A DNA stretch of 64,000 nt from Choanephora cucurbitarum (Eukaryota; Mucoromycota; Mucoromycetes; Mucorales; Choanephoraceae): assembly GCA_025331435.1 (NCBI GenBank), contig JAIWNI010000101.1:36720-100719 (forward strand), read 5' to 3'. How positions within the stretch are numbered: position 1 is the stretch's first letter; every line of letters begins with the position of its first letter. Both the position numbers and the translations under genes were made by a program. Below, in pieces: positions 47,438 through 59,719 of the stretch. The notes beneath the pieces were generated by a model. That model saw nothing but the letters and a program-made list of their open reading frames with translations, ran no database searches and was not told the DNA's origin.

Positions 47438-47445
47438 TATTTATA
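47438..47445 (-). promoter_or_regulatory. probable TATA box of NST1
   Basis: TATAAATA on the minus strand, 132-139 nt before the ATG. Between them lies a donor (AAG|GTAAGC at about 47402) and possible acceptors (AACGTAG, GTGTAG) that would define a 5' UTR intron, which would bring the spliced distance closer to that of other genes here. Confidence 0.35.
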
Positions 47446-47829
47446 ATGGGGAAAAAAAGAGAGAGAGAAAAAAGGATTTTGTACACAAAAATATTGATTG
47501 CTTCTTCTTTTGGACAAGAATATAAGAGAAAGAATATCACCTCTTTTTTTTAGGTATATAGCTGTGTGCGTGCGTATATATGTGTGCGCAAAGAAAAAAA
47601 AATACAGTGCGTTCACTTTCAATTTTTTCATAGAATTAATTTTTATTTTAAAATCAACAGCCACACATCGCTGAGAAGTGGAGTGTGGAAAACGAAAACT
47701 GGAAAAATGAAGCAAAGATATAAAGAAAATCGACAAAGAAAAGGGAATCAGGCAAAGTTCAAGAGAGAAAATGCCAGGGAAGGTAAAACAAGATGCTAAT
47801 TGATGTTAAGGAAGAAGGAAGGGATGCGT

Positions 47830-49350
47830 AGAGTCGATGTAGGATTGACCAAACTGATTATACTGTAGATAAAAGATTTAAGAAGAAGCGAAACAATACC
47901 AGAGTGTAGCATTCAAGTCTTGGCCCACAGTACCAAGAGATTGCTGCATAACATTAAGGGAGAAGAAAATGTGAAGTTGGAGAATCATCTCGAGGAAGAG
48001 GGCCTCTAGCAGCTCAGAAGGATGGAGGAAATGTTGTAAGAAATAGGCAGCCAAGACTACGACTCAGATACTCCGCTAAATGGAACGCACCACCGCGAAA
48101 TGCTGACGACCATCCTCTTGATGTCACAGTGATTAGATGCTCGAGTCCTTGATTCTTACTTGTGAAAGCCCGTCTGGTACTGAAAAGAGGTACTAAAAGG
48201 TGTGATAGCCTTCAATTGAACACTACCTTGAAAGATTGGTCGGAATTTACGACCTACTTTTGTGAGGCCCAATTGTTCATAAACTAGAAGTTCAATCGGT
48301 CAATTTTACATTGCAATACGGATAAGAAAAGCTGGACCGAGAAATCCGCTCAATATGCACGAAAAGAACATTTTTACTAAATTCACTTTCTGTTGAAAAT
48401 GAACCCTCTTTCTATTCTGAACAAGAAGAAAACTATTGATGATTAGAAGAATATCGCTGCCTCTAAAAAGAAAAACTTGTTATGTATACAGACAAGTTCA
48501 TAGGCTCTTCAATTGCATATACGTTTGTGTCAGGTGAAAAGGAAGATATGTGTGGACCGTTTTTTGAATGCTTAAGGAGTTTTTTTTTTAAGTTGAAACT
48601 AAGGGTCAGTGCTCGCCATCGTAGACCATCAAGGATTGCTTTAAATTCTGTTTGTCAAAAAGTTTTCACATATCTGGTACATGACGAAGAGCACCAGAAA
48701 ATAGTCATTGCCATTATTTCAATGACAATATCTCAAGTAATGCTGCCAAGGGAATGGTTGAGGTTAAGTCTAACTGTCTCTATGATTTTCTTACTTTCAG
48801 AGTACAACTTTTGAGTGATAGAATTAAACGGCCTGAAGCAGAGTATAGCCTGCTCAATTAATTCCTTCCAGACCCTCAGCAATATTCAGAGACTTTTGAA
48901 CAATGCTGTAATTATGATAGCTGCACATGGTGCATTTGTTCAGGTTACTGGAGCAAAAAATAGAAGCTACGAAACACTACTTCAGTAAATGAAAGTAGTT
49001 GGCTTATAACATCCGATTGCACTGGAATTTTAGAATATGTGTCAAGAGCTCCTATAGTCGTCTATGGCAATGATAATGCCAGCTTTTATATAACTCTTCT
49101 TGTTGCCCTAAAGTTATGCTAACTTCGAATCAGGACTAAGATCCATGATTTCCTTAGCGAAAATGACTGAATTACTCTGGAACTCGAATGTTCTATACGG
49201 TTGCTGGGTCGGTTGTTAGTCAAGGAGACCAAACCAAGAAGTCAATCGCTTTGAGATCATTACTTGGCAATCAAAGAAAATCGATAAAAACGCTCATCTT
49301 TGACCTCATTTAGACACATGAATACGAAGCTAATCTAAAAGTCTGACCAA
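47830..49350 (+). pseudogene. decayed coding-like region, unrecognised
   Basis: The composition is less AT-rich than the surrounding spacer. One plus-strand frame keeps a protein-like reading from about 48260 to 48814 with several stops, including EKLDREIRSICTKRTFLL, MYTDKFIGSSIAYTFVSGE, FFECLRSFFFK and IALNSVCQKVFTYLVHDEE. This pattern fits an old, mutated gene, perhaps from a transposon. I do not recognise the family and found no repeats bounding it. Confidence 0.3.
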
Positions 49351-50797
49351 TTCTCAAACCCTCATCCTTCCTCTCTCATCAGTTTGAGACCAAAACTACA
49401 GCTCAGGAATGAATATATAACTAACTACATTCATTTCAATACATCAATGCTGTGTGTTGATAACTTTAGATTTGACTGGCCATAGATGTAAAGCAGCCTT
49501 GATTCTAGCCTAATTTTGTCAACTTGCCTCATTCGAAAACTACGACAACTAGAATCGGAAGTAGGTGCTTCAAAGTGTTTCATTCGATCTTGATACAAAT
49601 TCGTTTCAACTTTATTGAAACAAATAGCTTGCCTTGGGTCATTTACAGATACAATAGAGACAGATACAAACAATGGCATATAAAGCTACCATTTTCTGTA
49701 ATTTGCTAATGATATCATGAATGCATACACTTGATATGCACAAAACAGCGAGTTGCAGTTTCGTCATGAACAAGGTCATTCGACATAAGGTTTTTCTTTA
49801 CCATTCAAGACCTAGTCAATAACTGTTTTTATTCACCTTTTCTAGGCTCAATTGATGGGTGTTGGCCAAGGTCTAAGGCTGAGTTAAAAAAAAGGAAACT
49901 GTACCACTGCACTTGATAATATCGTTGGCTTGATGAGATAACCTGCTTCCTTCGTGTCCCTTTTTATTTTCTTGCTCACTCAACCTGGCCTCAACTGATC
50001 ACTTATTTGATCAACCTACTTTAATGACCGCTAACTTTTTATCAGCCGATACTCGTTTTTTTTTTTGTAACAGCCAATTATGTGTTTGTGAAGCAACAAG
50101 TTCCACTTCGCCAGTAATACACATTTTTCTATTGAAGATCATTTTCTAGTGAGAAGAAAAAACACGCTCAAACAATACTTGTAGCTTTATATCCGCTCAT
50201 TCTGGAAAGGGAAGATTAGAGCTTTAGAAGTTTTTACTGCTTAGTGTGTTGCCTTTAAGTTTGCTCTTTAAATTTTCCTTTTCTCCTTCCTCAATCTAGA
50301 CTCTAGTTCATTTCTTTCTCAGTCAGTTTTGTTCCTTTCTCTATTTTAGAATAACCCTGAACATTTTAAACAAACTAATCTTGAAAGTAGAAAATATCTT
50401 CTTTTTCGCTCTTTTTGGAGTAAGCGTCGTTATCTCTTACATTTAAAGAAGGGAAGTAAGCGCAAAAAAAAGTGTGAGAGACAAAGTATTGACGTATGGT
50501 GCTAAAAAAAAGTTAAGGTCAAGTTTTCATTAATTGATGTAGAACAAGCAATATTAAATGAATTAAAAAAGAATGAGGCTTTGTTTCATCAGGTTTCTTT
50601 ATCTTGAGTTCTGTCCCTTTCAACTTGTTCAAAAATGCCTATGATATCCTAAACGAATATGATCGCTACTATATAAATAGGAGGTAATGCGAGTGAGCAG
50701 CAAATACAAAAATATTAAAAGAAAAAGTGGTAGAAACAGCCAAAAGCAAGCTGAGGAAACTGCCTCAACTTCAGTCATTTGTAGTCGTATACTTTTA
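49351..50797. other. intergenic, nothing recognised
   Basis: AT-rich with T-rich tracts. No gene or RNA supported. Confidence 0.4.
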
Positions 50798-51391
50798 TTA
50801 ATAGCGATGTGAGTAAGGTTGCTGCTGTTGGGGTGTGCCTGGATATTCAGGCATCTTTTGAAAACCATTGTTATCAACAGGTATTGTCTCTGAAAAGCCA
50901 TGACCTCCGCCCGAGATGTTCTGAACCATTGTCATTTGATTGCGGTTTTCTTCTGCTAATCTTGTACGCATACCACGAATGCTTCTAACTATGTACCATA
51001 TCAAAATGGCTACAACAAAAAGGGCAATCACAATAATAAAGACATATCTATCATGTTGTCGGAGCCAGCTCTCTTGTTGAGGTGTTTGGTTCACGTTTTG
51101 ATCGTCAAAACCGTTGGTTGATACTTTGGGCGAAACGGTCGGGGTAGGGGTGGGCACAACTGATGAACTGATAACTGAGGCTACAACTGAAGCAGTAGAT
51201 GATGCAATAGCTGAAGCAGTAGATGATGCAACAACTGAAGCAGTAGATGATGCAACAGCTAAAGCAGTGGTTGAACTGGCAACTGAGTCAGTAGACGAAA
51301 CAATTGATGTTGGTTGATCTGAGCTAGTAACTGATTGAGCGAGTACAGCTGTAAAAAGAAAGAACAAAGCTGCAAAATATCTGATCATCAC
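50798..51391 (-). CDS. mucin-like single-span membrane protein
   Basis: A single exon of 197 aa. A signal peptide (1-18, ending VLAQ) is followed by a Ser/Thr/Ala/Val-rich ectodomain (about 20-90) built from ASSTASVV-type repeats, likely heavily O-mannosylated. A linker with two NxT/NxS-type sites leads to one membrane span (about 116-136, IIVIALFVVAILIWYIV) with a basic flank (RSIRGMRTR), and a 55-residue cytosolic tail ending in a Pro/Gln/Tyr-rich stretch (QQQQPYSHRY). The layout resembles fungal wall-stress sensors of the Mid2/Wsc class, but there is no WSC cysteine domain, so it is only sensor-like by shape. The function is inferred from architecture alone. Confidence 0.75.
   Translation of the reverse strand: MMIRYFAALFFLFTAVLAQSVTSSDQPTSIVSSTDSVASSTTALAVASSTASVVASSTASAIASSTASVVASVISSSVVPTPTPTVSPKVSTNGFDDQNVNQTPQQESWLRQHDRYVFIIVIALFVVAILIWYIVRSIRGMRTRLAEENRNQMTMVQNISGGGHGFSETIPVDNNGFQKMPEYPGTPQQQQPYSHRY
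51186..51270 (-). repeat. 24-bp tandem repeat inside the mucin-like gene
   Basis: Three and a half copies of a 24-bp unit (plus strand (A/G)CTGAAGCAGTAGATGATG) encode the 8-residue Ser/Ala/Val repeats. Copies differ by only a few bases, indicating recent repeat-number change. Confidence 0.85.
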
Positions 51392-51486
51392 AAATGCTGC
51401 TTTATGAGTGCTACAGGGAAAATGATAGAGGCAGTGAAATGAGAGGGAGTAGTTGAAAGTATGGTTTAAGGAACGGAGTGGAACTT

Positions 51487-51580
51487 GCGCCGAAGAAAAG
51501 AAAAAAAAAAGAAAGGAAAAGAAAGGAAAAGAAAAGAAAATAAAGAGAGGAAAAGAGAACAGAAAAAGGTACAGAGAGGA
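51487..51580. repeat. purine-rich low-complexity tract upstream of the mucin-like gene
   Basis: GAAAAGAAAGG-type tandem-like purine run about 100 bp upstream of the ATG at 51391; on the coding strand it is a C/T-rich tract. Confidence 0.6.
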
Positions 51581-51819
51581 AGATCACTCTATTTCAGTTA
51601 CAAGATAGTCGTCTACACGATTTTCATTACCAATTTGTTGCCCCTGTTAAAAGAGAGGAAGGCAGCGCGGGTCTTGGTGCTTCAAATTGTGATTGGCTTG
51701 TTAAAATTAGAGCCATATTAGATTCTTAATTAAGAGTATCTTTTTTTTAACGTCTCTCATAAGGCACAATACGAATTCAGCTCACAAATGCTTCTTTTTT
51801 TGTCCAATCAGATAGTTAT

Positions 51820-53097
51820 TTATTGCTCATTTTGAATGATATCATTCACTTCTTCGATAGTTGGAACTGAAGCACTAGAGCCTTCGCGCTGAACAGCAAG
51901 AGAGGAGGCTGTATTGGCTTCTTCTAAAGCTCTTTCTACCCTCTTGAAAAGCTCCTCACTTTGATCTCTCAAAAGACCAGCCAAGAAGAATCCCTAAATG
52001 TATTCAATTAATCAAAGAGAAAGGAATCAACAGAATCCAGGTACTTACAACAAAGGTATCACCAGCACCTGTTGTGTCTTTGACAGCAACTTTCTTGGCA
52101 GCCAATCTGTATTCTTGGTATTTGTCCTTCTGTCTGAATTTAGCAACAACACCTTCTCCGCCTAAAGTAAGGATCACACCTTGCATGTTTTCGAATGTGT
52201 TCAACAACTCGTTTGCCAAATCAAGTCCTTGTGCTCCCTTCTTGCTTTCTTGATTCAGCTCGTTGAGTAACGCCTCAGCTTCATGCTCATTCACTACCAA
52301 GACGGTCACTTTATCGAAAGGAAACTCTTTCAAGATGCCCTTAGTTAAAGGAGCAGGATTGAAAAGGACAGATAGGCCCTTTTCGGCTGCTAGTGACATG
52401 ATTTTGCCACCTTCACTAATTTCGTTTTGCTGGACAATCCAATCACCAGGACCAAACGAGCTCAGTACCTTCTTTGCCTCTTCAGCTTTGTATGTAGCGT
52501 TGCTGCCTGGATATAGAACAATGCAGTTGTCGCCAGTTTCTTCGCTGACTTGTATAAGAGCACGTCCGTTTTTCTAGGAGAAAGAATTGTTAGTTGCTAA
52601 ACAACAGTATGGTCTCCTGTCATACCTCGTTTTCTTTTATGTTCACAAAAGATACATCTACACCATTTTCATGCAACATATCTTTGATCTATACATTTTT
52701 GTTGGCTCTGATAATAGCTTCAAGTTAACGTAACTTACCCATTTCCCGTCATTTCCAAGATTGCCTGCATGATAAACGCACCCACCTGCCTGTCATTCAA
52801 TAAAAAAAGAAGAAACATGAAATGAGCCAAACTGTCTTGGATGAATTAGATTCATAAATTACCTTGGCAATACCAACAGATTGGTTTACACCTAAACAAT
52901 ACGTTTATTTGTGTCAACTTATTTTGCATACACGACTAATATTATTTATTTCTTTTTCGTGAAAAATTATATTTGCCTTTTCCACCTGCACGCACAACGT
53001 ATTGAGTAGAAGACAATGTTTCCCCCGACTGGCAAATATGTGGGACGATGAAGAATTCGTCGATGTTGGAAGAGCCGTAGTTGAGTATTTTTGCCAT
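51820..53097 (-). CDS. RBK1: ribokinase
   Basis: Six exons (53097..52977, 52891..52863, 52789..52739, 52688..52626, 52573..52049, 51993..51820) give 320 aa. Ribokinase phosphorylates D-ribose to ribose-5-phosphate, feeding the pentose phosphate pathway. The PfkB-family marks are present: N-terminal substrate site NYGSSNIDE, motif 1 AGGKGVNQSVGIAKAGG (formed only after splicing across introns 1 and 2), the HAGNLGNDG stretch, and motif 2 VKDTTGAGDTF with catalytic base D260. The end matches ribokinases (ANTASSLAVQREGSSASVP). Intron 1 starts GCAAAT directly after AAAG (GC-AG type). The gene could in principle be another PfkB sugar kinase, but GGKG-NQ and the C-terminus favour ribokinase. Confidence 0.92.
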
Positions 53098-53684
53098 ATT
53101 GATATTCTAAGAAAAGAAGAACAAAACAGAAGTTTACATTGTTCCCAAAAAAAAAAATATTCAACCTTTAACTTTTAGAACTCAGTAATAAGGGCATCAT
53201 CAAAAGGTTTCTATTTCTGAAACTACTTTCGAAACTAAAATAAAGTTTGCCAATTAAATCAAGGACTCCCCTTTCACTACTCAGTGCCCTCTTTTAAAGG
53301 CAAGAAAACGTATTGTCTCTGTAAAAGGGAAGGCTTTTAAATGCAGAAAGAACTTTTTCTTGTTTTCACAGTATCAGCCTTCAATAGGACCCTATATTTT
53401 AAGAGTGCACAAGCGCCAAATTGCCCCAAAAGAAATCTGACAGCTTAAAAAATAGATACTTTTCCAGGATCAGAAACCGATACATCAAAATCAATGCATA
53501 TACATCTGAACCTGTGGCAAGGATTGAAACTTTTCTCCAGCCAATTATTTTCTATTCAAACTCAGAAAAATAGATCCAGAATTGAAACATCCTATTGTAA
53601 AGAAGTGTCTATTATAACGTACCCGTCTTTTGATTGCCACAATGTTAGACGAACCAATTTAATGTTATAATGTCAGAAATGAAG
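53098..53684. other. ribokinase upstream region
   Basis: AT-rich spacer holding the ribokinase promoter. No other feature recognised. Confidence 0.4.
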
Positions 53685-54933
53685 TCAAAATCTACTAGGA
53701 CCATCATTTGCATCTATAACTGCTTGACATCTATCAAGCAAATGGTCTATCAAACCATTACTGATCTGATTCAACAGCCCATCTCTCAATTCTTTGGCAT
53801 CAATGATACCAGATCTTTCATTCTCAATCCTCTTCTCAGGAGCCCACCACAAGTGCTCAATGAGATTCAAGTTCGGATTTTGAGCAGGCTAAAGATCAAA
53901 CCCTCTCATCATGCTAAAGCCCCAGCATGACATGTAGCTTTGTCTTTTTGAAAGATAAGCGCTTATCATGCTGAGACTGCAATCCCATGAGCCGAGACTA
54001 GAAGTCTTTCAACAAGACTTCAATATGTTTGGCCTAATTCATAGTCTCATCTGTGGTATTCGCACATATCTCCTACTAGTAAATCAGATTAGGTTGCGCC
54101 TGGAATGCATAAACATGTTCTAATATAATACAAGCATCATGTTAGAAGGTAGGAAACACCTATAAATTTTGTGTATTTGCTGAATTAAACGACCGAGATT
54201 GACTTTTTATCTTTTTTACTGATGAATCTTCCCTTACTTTTACAGCCAATTTACTATTATCAGTTCATCACCAAAGTCGGATAACACACCATTAGCAGCA
54301 ACGAAAGGAAGAGCACCACCTTTCCAAAAAAAAAAAAAAAGCAATCTCGAACTATCACCAAACCTTGTGGCAGGCATCATGAGTTCTTTCTTGTATCGCT
54401 CAGCTACACGACAAAGAGCTCTGGTACCACCGTCAGCTCCTTGAACTGAATATCTGGATTCATCAGATCAGATGAACCCGGCTTATTGATTTGGCGTCCA
54501 ATCCAGGTGTTCCTTAGCTCGTTTCGAATGGTTTCTTTTATGAGTGTCTGTTAGAGCTCGCTTGTGTGTTGCATAGCACAATTTAAGCCCAAGAATGCCA
54601 AGATGCGGCGGCGTCTCTACATAAATTGATGTTGTTGCCTTTCAATTCCTCTCCGACTTGCTGAATGCTCATGAATAGGTCATGAACTACAGCACATTCA
54701 AGTTGTCTCAAATCTCCAGAGTTTATCTTTTTGTGCCTTCCAGTGAACTTGCGAGGGAGGGGTGTTTTTGTTGTCCCGATAGCCTTCGCGCTATCTCTTA
54801 CAGTCTCTCTAGATACCTTCTTTCCAATGGTCGTGTTATCGTACTCTACCTTGTTCAGCCAACATCCCAAACACATCTTATCATCAATCTTAGTGTAACT
54901 GCCACATTCTCGCTTGTTTCCTGTGGTACCCAT
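53685..54933 (-). pseudogene. Tc1/mariner-type transposase relic
   Basis: The minus strand carries an eroded DDE transposase. The 5' part (54933..54583, MGTTGNKREC...) includes a helix-turn-helix-like stretch (KKVSRETVRDSAKA). Past many stops, the frame around 53905-53945 reads QKDKATCHAG, a remnant of the second catalytic Asp region, and 53870..53685 reads NLIEHLWW, the Tc1 motif holding the last catalytic residue, followed by RIENERSGIIDAKELRD. The middle is interrupted by numerous stops, so it is inactive. Terminal inverted repeats were not found. Confidence 0.75.
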
Positions 54934-55287
54934 ATTGTTGTATGTTTGTGTTTGTGCGAGAGAAGGTTTGTTTCATGGATCATGATGAGACTAATGCTTT
55001 AGGTACCAGTGAAGTTTGCATTTTCACGTAATCTTTCCAGTCAGCTTCGGTTATTTTTTTTCTGGCGGTAAATAGAGTGATACAAGAATTGAATTGCTTT
55101 AAAACCTGGCCACTCCAAGCAGAGGAAAGTTGCCAGAATAAGATACTTCGATTATTTTTATTATTCTGAATGGTAATGGTATTTAAATGATCAAAAGAGA
55201 TCAAATAATATGATGAGGATAAGTAAGATCTATACTACACAAGCTGAATTTTCCTTTTTGGCTAAAAAAAAAAAGACATCATTGAAT

Positions 55288-55885
55288 CTAGTCAACAATG
55301 TTGACTTTAACGGTTTCGGTAGCAGTAATTTGGCCACGACGGAATTGAACCAATTCAACAAAATCAACAGCATATGATCCAGGCTTAGTGTTCTTGGGGA
55401 TATTCCACTTCTTGGTATAGGTAACATATTTGTCTTGCTTGGCTGCAACAGGACTATGAATGTGTAAAGGTAAATTAGAACTCAAATTGTTTCAATGTTG
55501 CTATTTAAACACATACCAAGACTTATGGATAATGGCGACCTTTTGTTGCTTGGCGTTACCTGTTCTCTTGTGGAAATTGATGTTCAACTTTAAAGCTTTA
55601 CCAGCAGAAACATGGTCTAGACGATGACAGCAGCAAAACATGTTAGTATCTAGTCATCATATATCTCTTTCTGCTCTGCTAAATTCTGCTTGTTTCTTTA
55701 CCTTTGACAAGAGGTTGCATAACATATTTGACAGTCAAAGGCTTACCAGCCTTTAAGTTTTGACCGTTTTTGGGAAGTGCAATCTTGATGAACTGAAGTT
55801 GGGAGTACACACTAGCGTATGCCGATTGAATAAAAGTAAGGCATACAATGGCGAACAAGAATACTGCCTTTGTTGAAACAAGCAT
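55288..55885 (-). CDS. small secreted protein, Kre9-like fold possible
   Basis: Three exons (55885..55702, 55616..55517, 55453..55288) give 149 aa. A signal peptide (1-24, ending AYA) is followed by a single beta-rich domain: IKIALPKNGQNLKAGKPLTV, then a LKLNINF strand, and WNIPKNTKPGSYAVDFVE near the end. The order P-x-G..L-x-AG..L-x-V, W-x-IP, PG-x-Y resembles small secreted Ig-like or Kre9/Knh1-type domains, but I cannot name the family with certainty. No membrane span or GPI signal. The joins are in frame; intron 2 splits a codon to give Cys. A TATA box is present upstream. Confidence 0.78.
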
Positions 55886-55977
55886 GTTGATGATAAAGGA
55901 AAGTAAGAAAAGAAAAAAGAGAAAAGAAAAAGAGAAAAAAAGGTGAAAAGAGGAAAGGGGGTATCCTAAGCAGTTGG

Positions 55978-55985
55978 TTTATATA
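55978..55985 (-). promoter_or_regulatory. TATA box of the small secreted protein gene
   Basis: TATATAAA on the minus strand, about 93-100 nt before the ATG at 55885. Confidence 0.45.
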
Positions 55986-58900
55986 TGTGCATTAGTGTGT
56001 GCTACACAAGGCATATTAGCTAATTTAAAAAAAGCGTTTCGTTCTCTGACTTCTTTTTGGTTGATTGAACTGTGTCGTACAGCTTTCATAAAAAGCAGGC
56101 AGCTTAAATATCAGCGTAGTCTATTAATAGCTTCGGGATACCTCAATACCATCAAAGCTCACTCTGTAATTGTTAAAGCAACTCTGCTCAATTGCACGTT
56201 CTATTGTTCAGCTAGTCCAAAAATACGGAGCTTATGATCTCTTCTGTACTTTAAAATTAGCAACAGATAGTGTTTTAAAAAAGAAAGAGATGATTTGTGC
56301 AACAACCAACACATGTCTTTACTTTTCTTTAAAAATTCTGCTTTGAAGAATACACTTTCTGTAAAAAAAAACAAGTTGTCATGAGCCTTGCGACAGATTG
56401 GTTTTATAGCCTTATCGCTCTTATGAGCATTCAATGAGTACTCCTCTCTATCTTTCAATACAACTCCATAAATATTCTATTGTGCTAACTTGTTTTCCTT
56501 TCGATTTTGAAAAGAAAAAAAGACAGAGCAGTACCATTTGATTTTAAAATGAATGTTGTACAATTTAGAAAAATAGTGTCGTATCTAAAAAAAGATAGTA
56601 TTTTACTTAAGAAGTAAACAAATAATATCATGCCTACCCTTATCGAACCAGTGCATTTGTGGGCCAAACAATTAGTACAAAAGAAGCATGAAATTCTCAT
56701 TGGCTTAAAGCAAGACAATCATCGTAGCTAAAAGCAATGGCTATGCATTAGACTCTTATAGTGGCATTATGCTTGTTTAATGGATTTATAATACAAAGGC
56801 GTCAAAGCCTGAGCATGCCTCGATTAGAATCCAGAATATAGAATATCTAGTACGCCTTATTCTCATACTTTTTTCCAGAGCAGAAATGCGCATCATATGT
56901 ATCGAACAAAAGATAGGATCTCACATCTTTTGCTCCTGACACTACAGGACACAACTAACTGGCCAAAGCAACCCATTTATCAATTATTGAAATAAGGTTA
57001 GAGTCATAAGTGTAACGAAAATAGTAAAGAGTAATTTTGCAATTATAGAAATCTTGTGTTAACAGATATTAAATATGAATTTGAGAAACAGCAGGCCTAT
57101 ATCAAGCCATAATGCAAAAACTGTATCAATAAAAAAAAGGAGCAAGAAGAAAGAGATTTGTTATTTTGCCACATACTTTCAAATGATGTTCCCAAAATAT
57201 ATGTGTTTACAATCTCTTTCTTTACAACAAGGACATAGAGAAAATCAATGGCTTTTCGTAACATAGTGTCCATTCGTAGAGATGGTCACGGAGGTGCTAT
57301 GACTTGAGGAAGAGAATAATGTCAATTAGGAGAAAATATAAGAGTAGAAAGGGCAAATATTTATCCAAGAAAAAATCAGTATACCATATCAAAAGAACGC
57401 ATTTCATTATCCTAACTTGCAAGATTATAAACATCTAGTATCCCAGACGAAAAGCGCTTTGTGCCAACAACACCGTTTATACTTTAGTGAGTACTACATT
57501 TTGACGCCTTCTCGATCCTTCACTTCATAATCCGTTGCCTTCAAAAACCGTATGAGTCTGCAAGTATCTAAGGGTTATGAGTTCCTGATTTTCCGAATAA
57601 AGTATTAAATAAAATAAAGAAACTATGCTTTCGTCTATATAAGCAGCTTATTTATTGCCTTGAACCTATCAGCAAACCTTTTGGATGCAAGAGCTGTATA
57701 GTCTTACGAAACATGCTTTGAATACAATTAGTTTGAGTATGATTGATGTATTTTGATCAAAAAAATACCATTGTATCAGTCAATTGGCTATTGATATCCA
57801 TAAACCAGTCATGGGTAACTAAAGCATTGACTGTCTTAGGATTGAACTTGTTTTTTTAAAACAAAAACAGATAACAGCTGAAAACTACAAAAAAAAAGTA
57901 GCTCATACAAACAACAAAATCACAAAGGTAAGGGAACGTAATTATAGTATGATTCTCGATGTTGCTGACGGGATAAAAATATATTTCAGACAAGACAACT
58001 GAGCTATTGGTGAGCAAATTGTTCCTCACCAAAAGCATAACTTCTAAGTATGTCCGAATACATGGTAATACGTCTACAACTTGATACCCCTTTGCCTTGC
58101 TTAGTAAAGACACAGTCGAATTTTGTTTCAGTTCTAAATGAGTAGAGAATCGAGAGTATTACCAGCTGAATGAAAGACTCCAATAGCTAGTTTGATAATG
58201 CATACATAAAAGGAAATTATTCGAAATTCAAGGTTTTCAAAAGTAGAAACAAATGATTTCCCATAAATCCCCTTGTCAGTTGGTCTATAAAAAGACATCA
58301 ATTCTTGAGCTTTATGACTGAAATCATTCGGCTTAAAGACAAAAGCAAAACATTTTGTTCAGTAAAAAGTAGAACATCAACCATAGTTTACTCAAGTCGG
58401 GTGTAATCCCAATCAGAAATGGAGCAGCCTTTTAACATGTTCAACACTATTTTCCTTCACTTTCAGGGACCTTAATTTTGTCCTAATTAGCTTTACAAGT
58501 CAAAAGTATCTATTTGAACACAAGGAAAGCGAAGAGAAAGATCTGAACATAATAAAAGCATTTAAAATATAGCTTGACTTCTATGTATATATTGTAGACT
58601 CCTTCCATTTAAATTGATTTAAGCTGGTTTTTTCTCCTTTGTTCTCGCTTACAAATGAAGGCGATCACTCGTTTTTGAAACAATTAGCCATTGCTCGCAG
58701 TTGTTTGCATTACTCTTATAGTTCTGTGTTCTATCTAGACTATTATTCACAAGTTCTCAACCTTCATATCTCTTGTTTGGGCCCTGATATCTTTGCGTAC
58801 ACAACTTACCGCTGCCATATAATGTGCCTCACTAGGAGAAAAATTCTTGCTGATTCAGTTCAATCAGTACAAGCTTGTATTAAGCAGTAGCAATAATGAA

Positions 58901-59719
58901 AACGTAAAATTTTTTTTTTCTTTTAGATAGTCCATTCTCTATAGATAATTTTAGGCTTCTCTAGATTGGAAAATTGCGACTGAAAAGAGAAGGAGCTGCT
59001 TTCTGTGGACTAAAATGCATAGATAGCCATATATTGCTATTATTCCGCTGTTTACTCACCACATGCTTGCAGGATATTGTTGCGAATACATTAGAACAAA
59101 AGTTGTCTTAATACTGTGAATGCAAGATAATGCTTGCATAAGACTAACAGATTGAGTGAGTGACTAACAAGTGTTTGCATTAGTTTAAGAGAGAAGACGA
59201 CGAATAAATCACGTAGCAGTGTCTGATATTAAAGGAAGAACAAATAGATCGTTGGTCGAGTGCTCGAAAGTGATGAGTCACAAGTTTCTCACACATTTGA
59301 GACTTTGGTACTCATACAGAAGTATGTGTTGAAGTAAATCTTTTCTCTTTACTTCAAGAATTATCATATAATTATACTAACGCGTTTTGAACATTCTCAA
59401 TAGCAATAGCAAGCAGTATTCTGATGAATCTTGAATTTCTAATGCAGATCGCTGTACAAACAAACATATACTTTTCCCTTTTCAATCCAAATAGATGAGT
59501 TCTTGGTTTGATGTTATTATTCAGGCTATCTAGTCAGTTTAACATATTCACATTTGCTTCAAGACTGTTGTCTTTTACAGCAATTCAGCTGAAAACCAAA
59601 AAAGGTTTCCTAATAAAGTTAATTTAACCTGTCATGAAACTTAAACAAAAAAAAAACCTGCCATAAAAGAAAACTTGTTTTGTGTATTTACGAAAATATA
59701 GTTAGAAAAGAACTAGTAT
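55986..59719. other. 3.7-kb gene-poor AT-rich region
   Basis: No gene recognised. The only coding-like piece is a 33-aa plus-strand frame at 56630-56731 (listed separately). The remainder has short chance frames and A/T tracts. Confidence 0.4.
56630..56731 (+). CDS. 33-aa coding-like small ORF, unrecognised
   Basis: Reads MPTLIEPVHLWAKQLVQKK... and ends QDNHRS with TAA. Codon use is natural and the composition protein-like, but it is isolated; no clear partner exons were found. It could be a microprotein, a terminal exon or chance. Confidence 0.2.
   Translation: MPTLIEPVHLWAKQLVQKKHEILIGLKQDNHRS

Noticed and set aside
55978..59719. Search for spliced genes in the gene-poor region
   Set aside because: No set of exons with consensus splice sites gave a protein-like product beyond one 33-aa frame.
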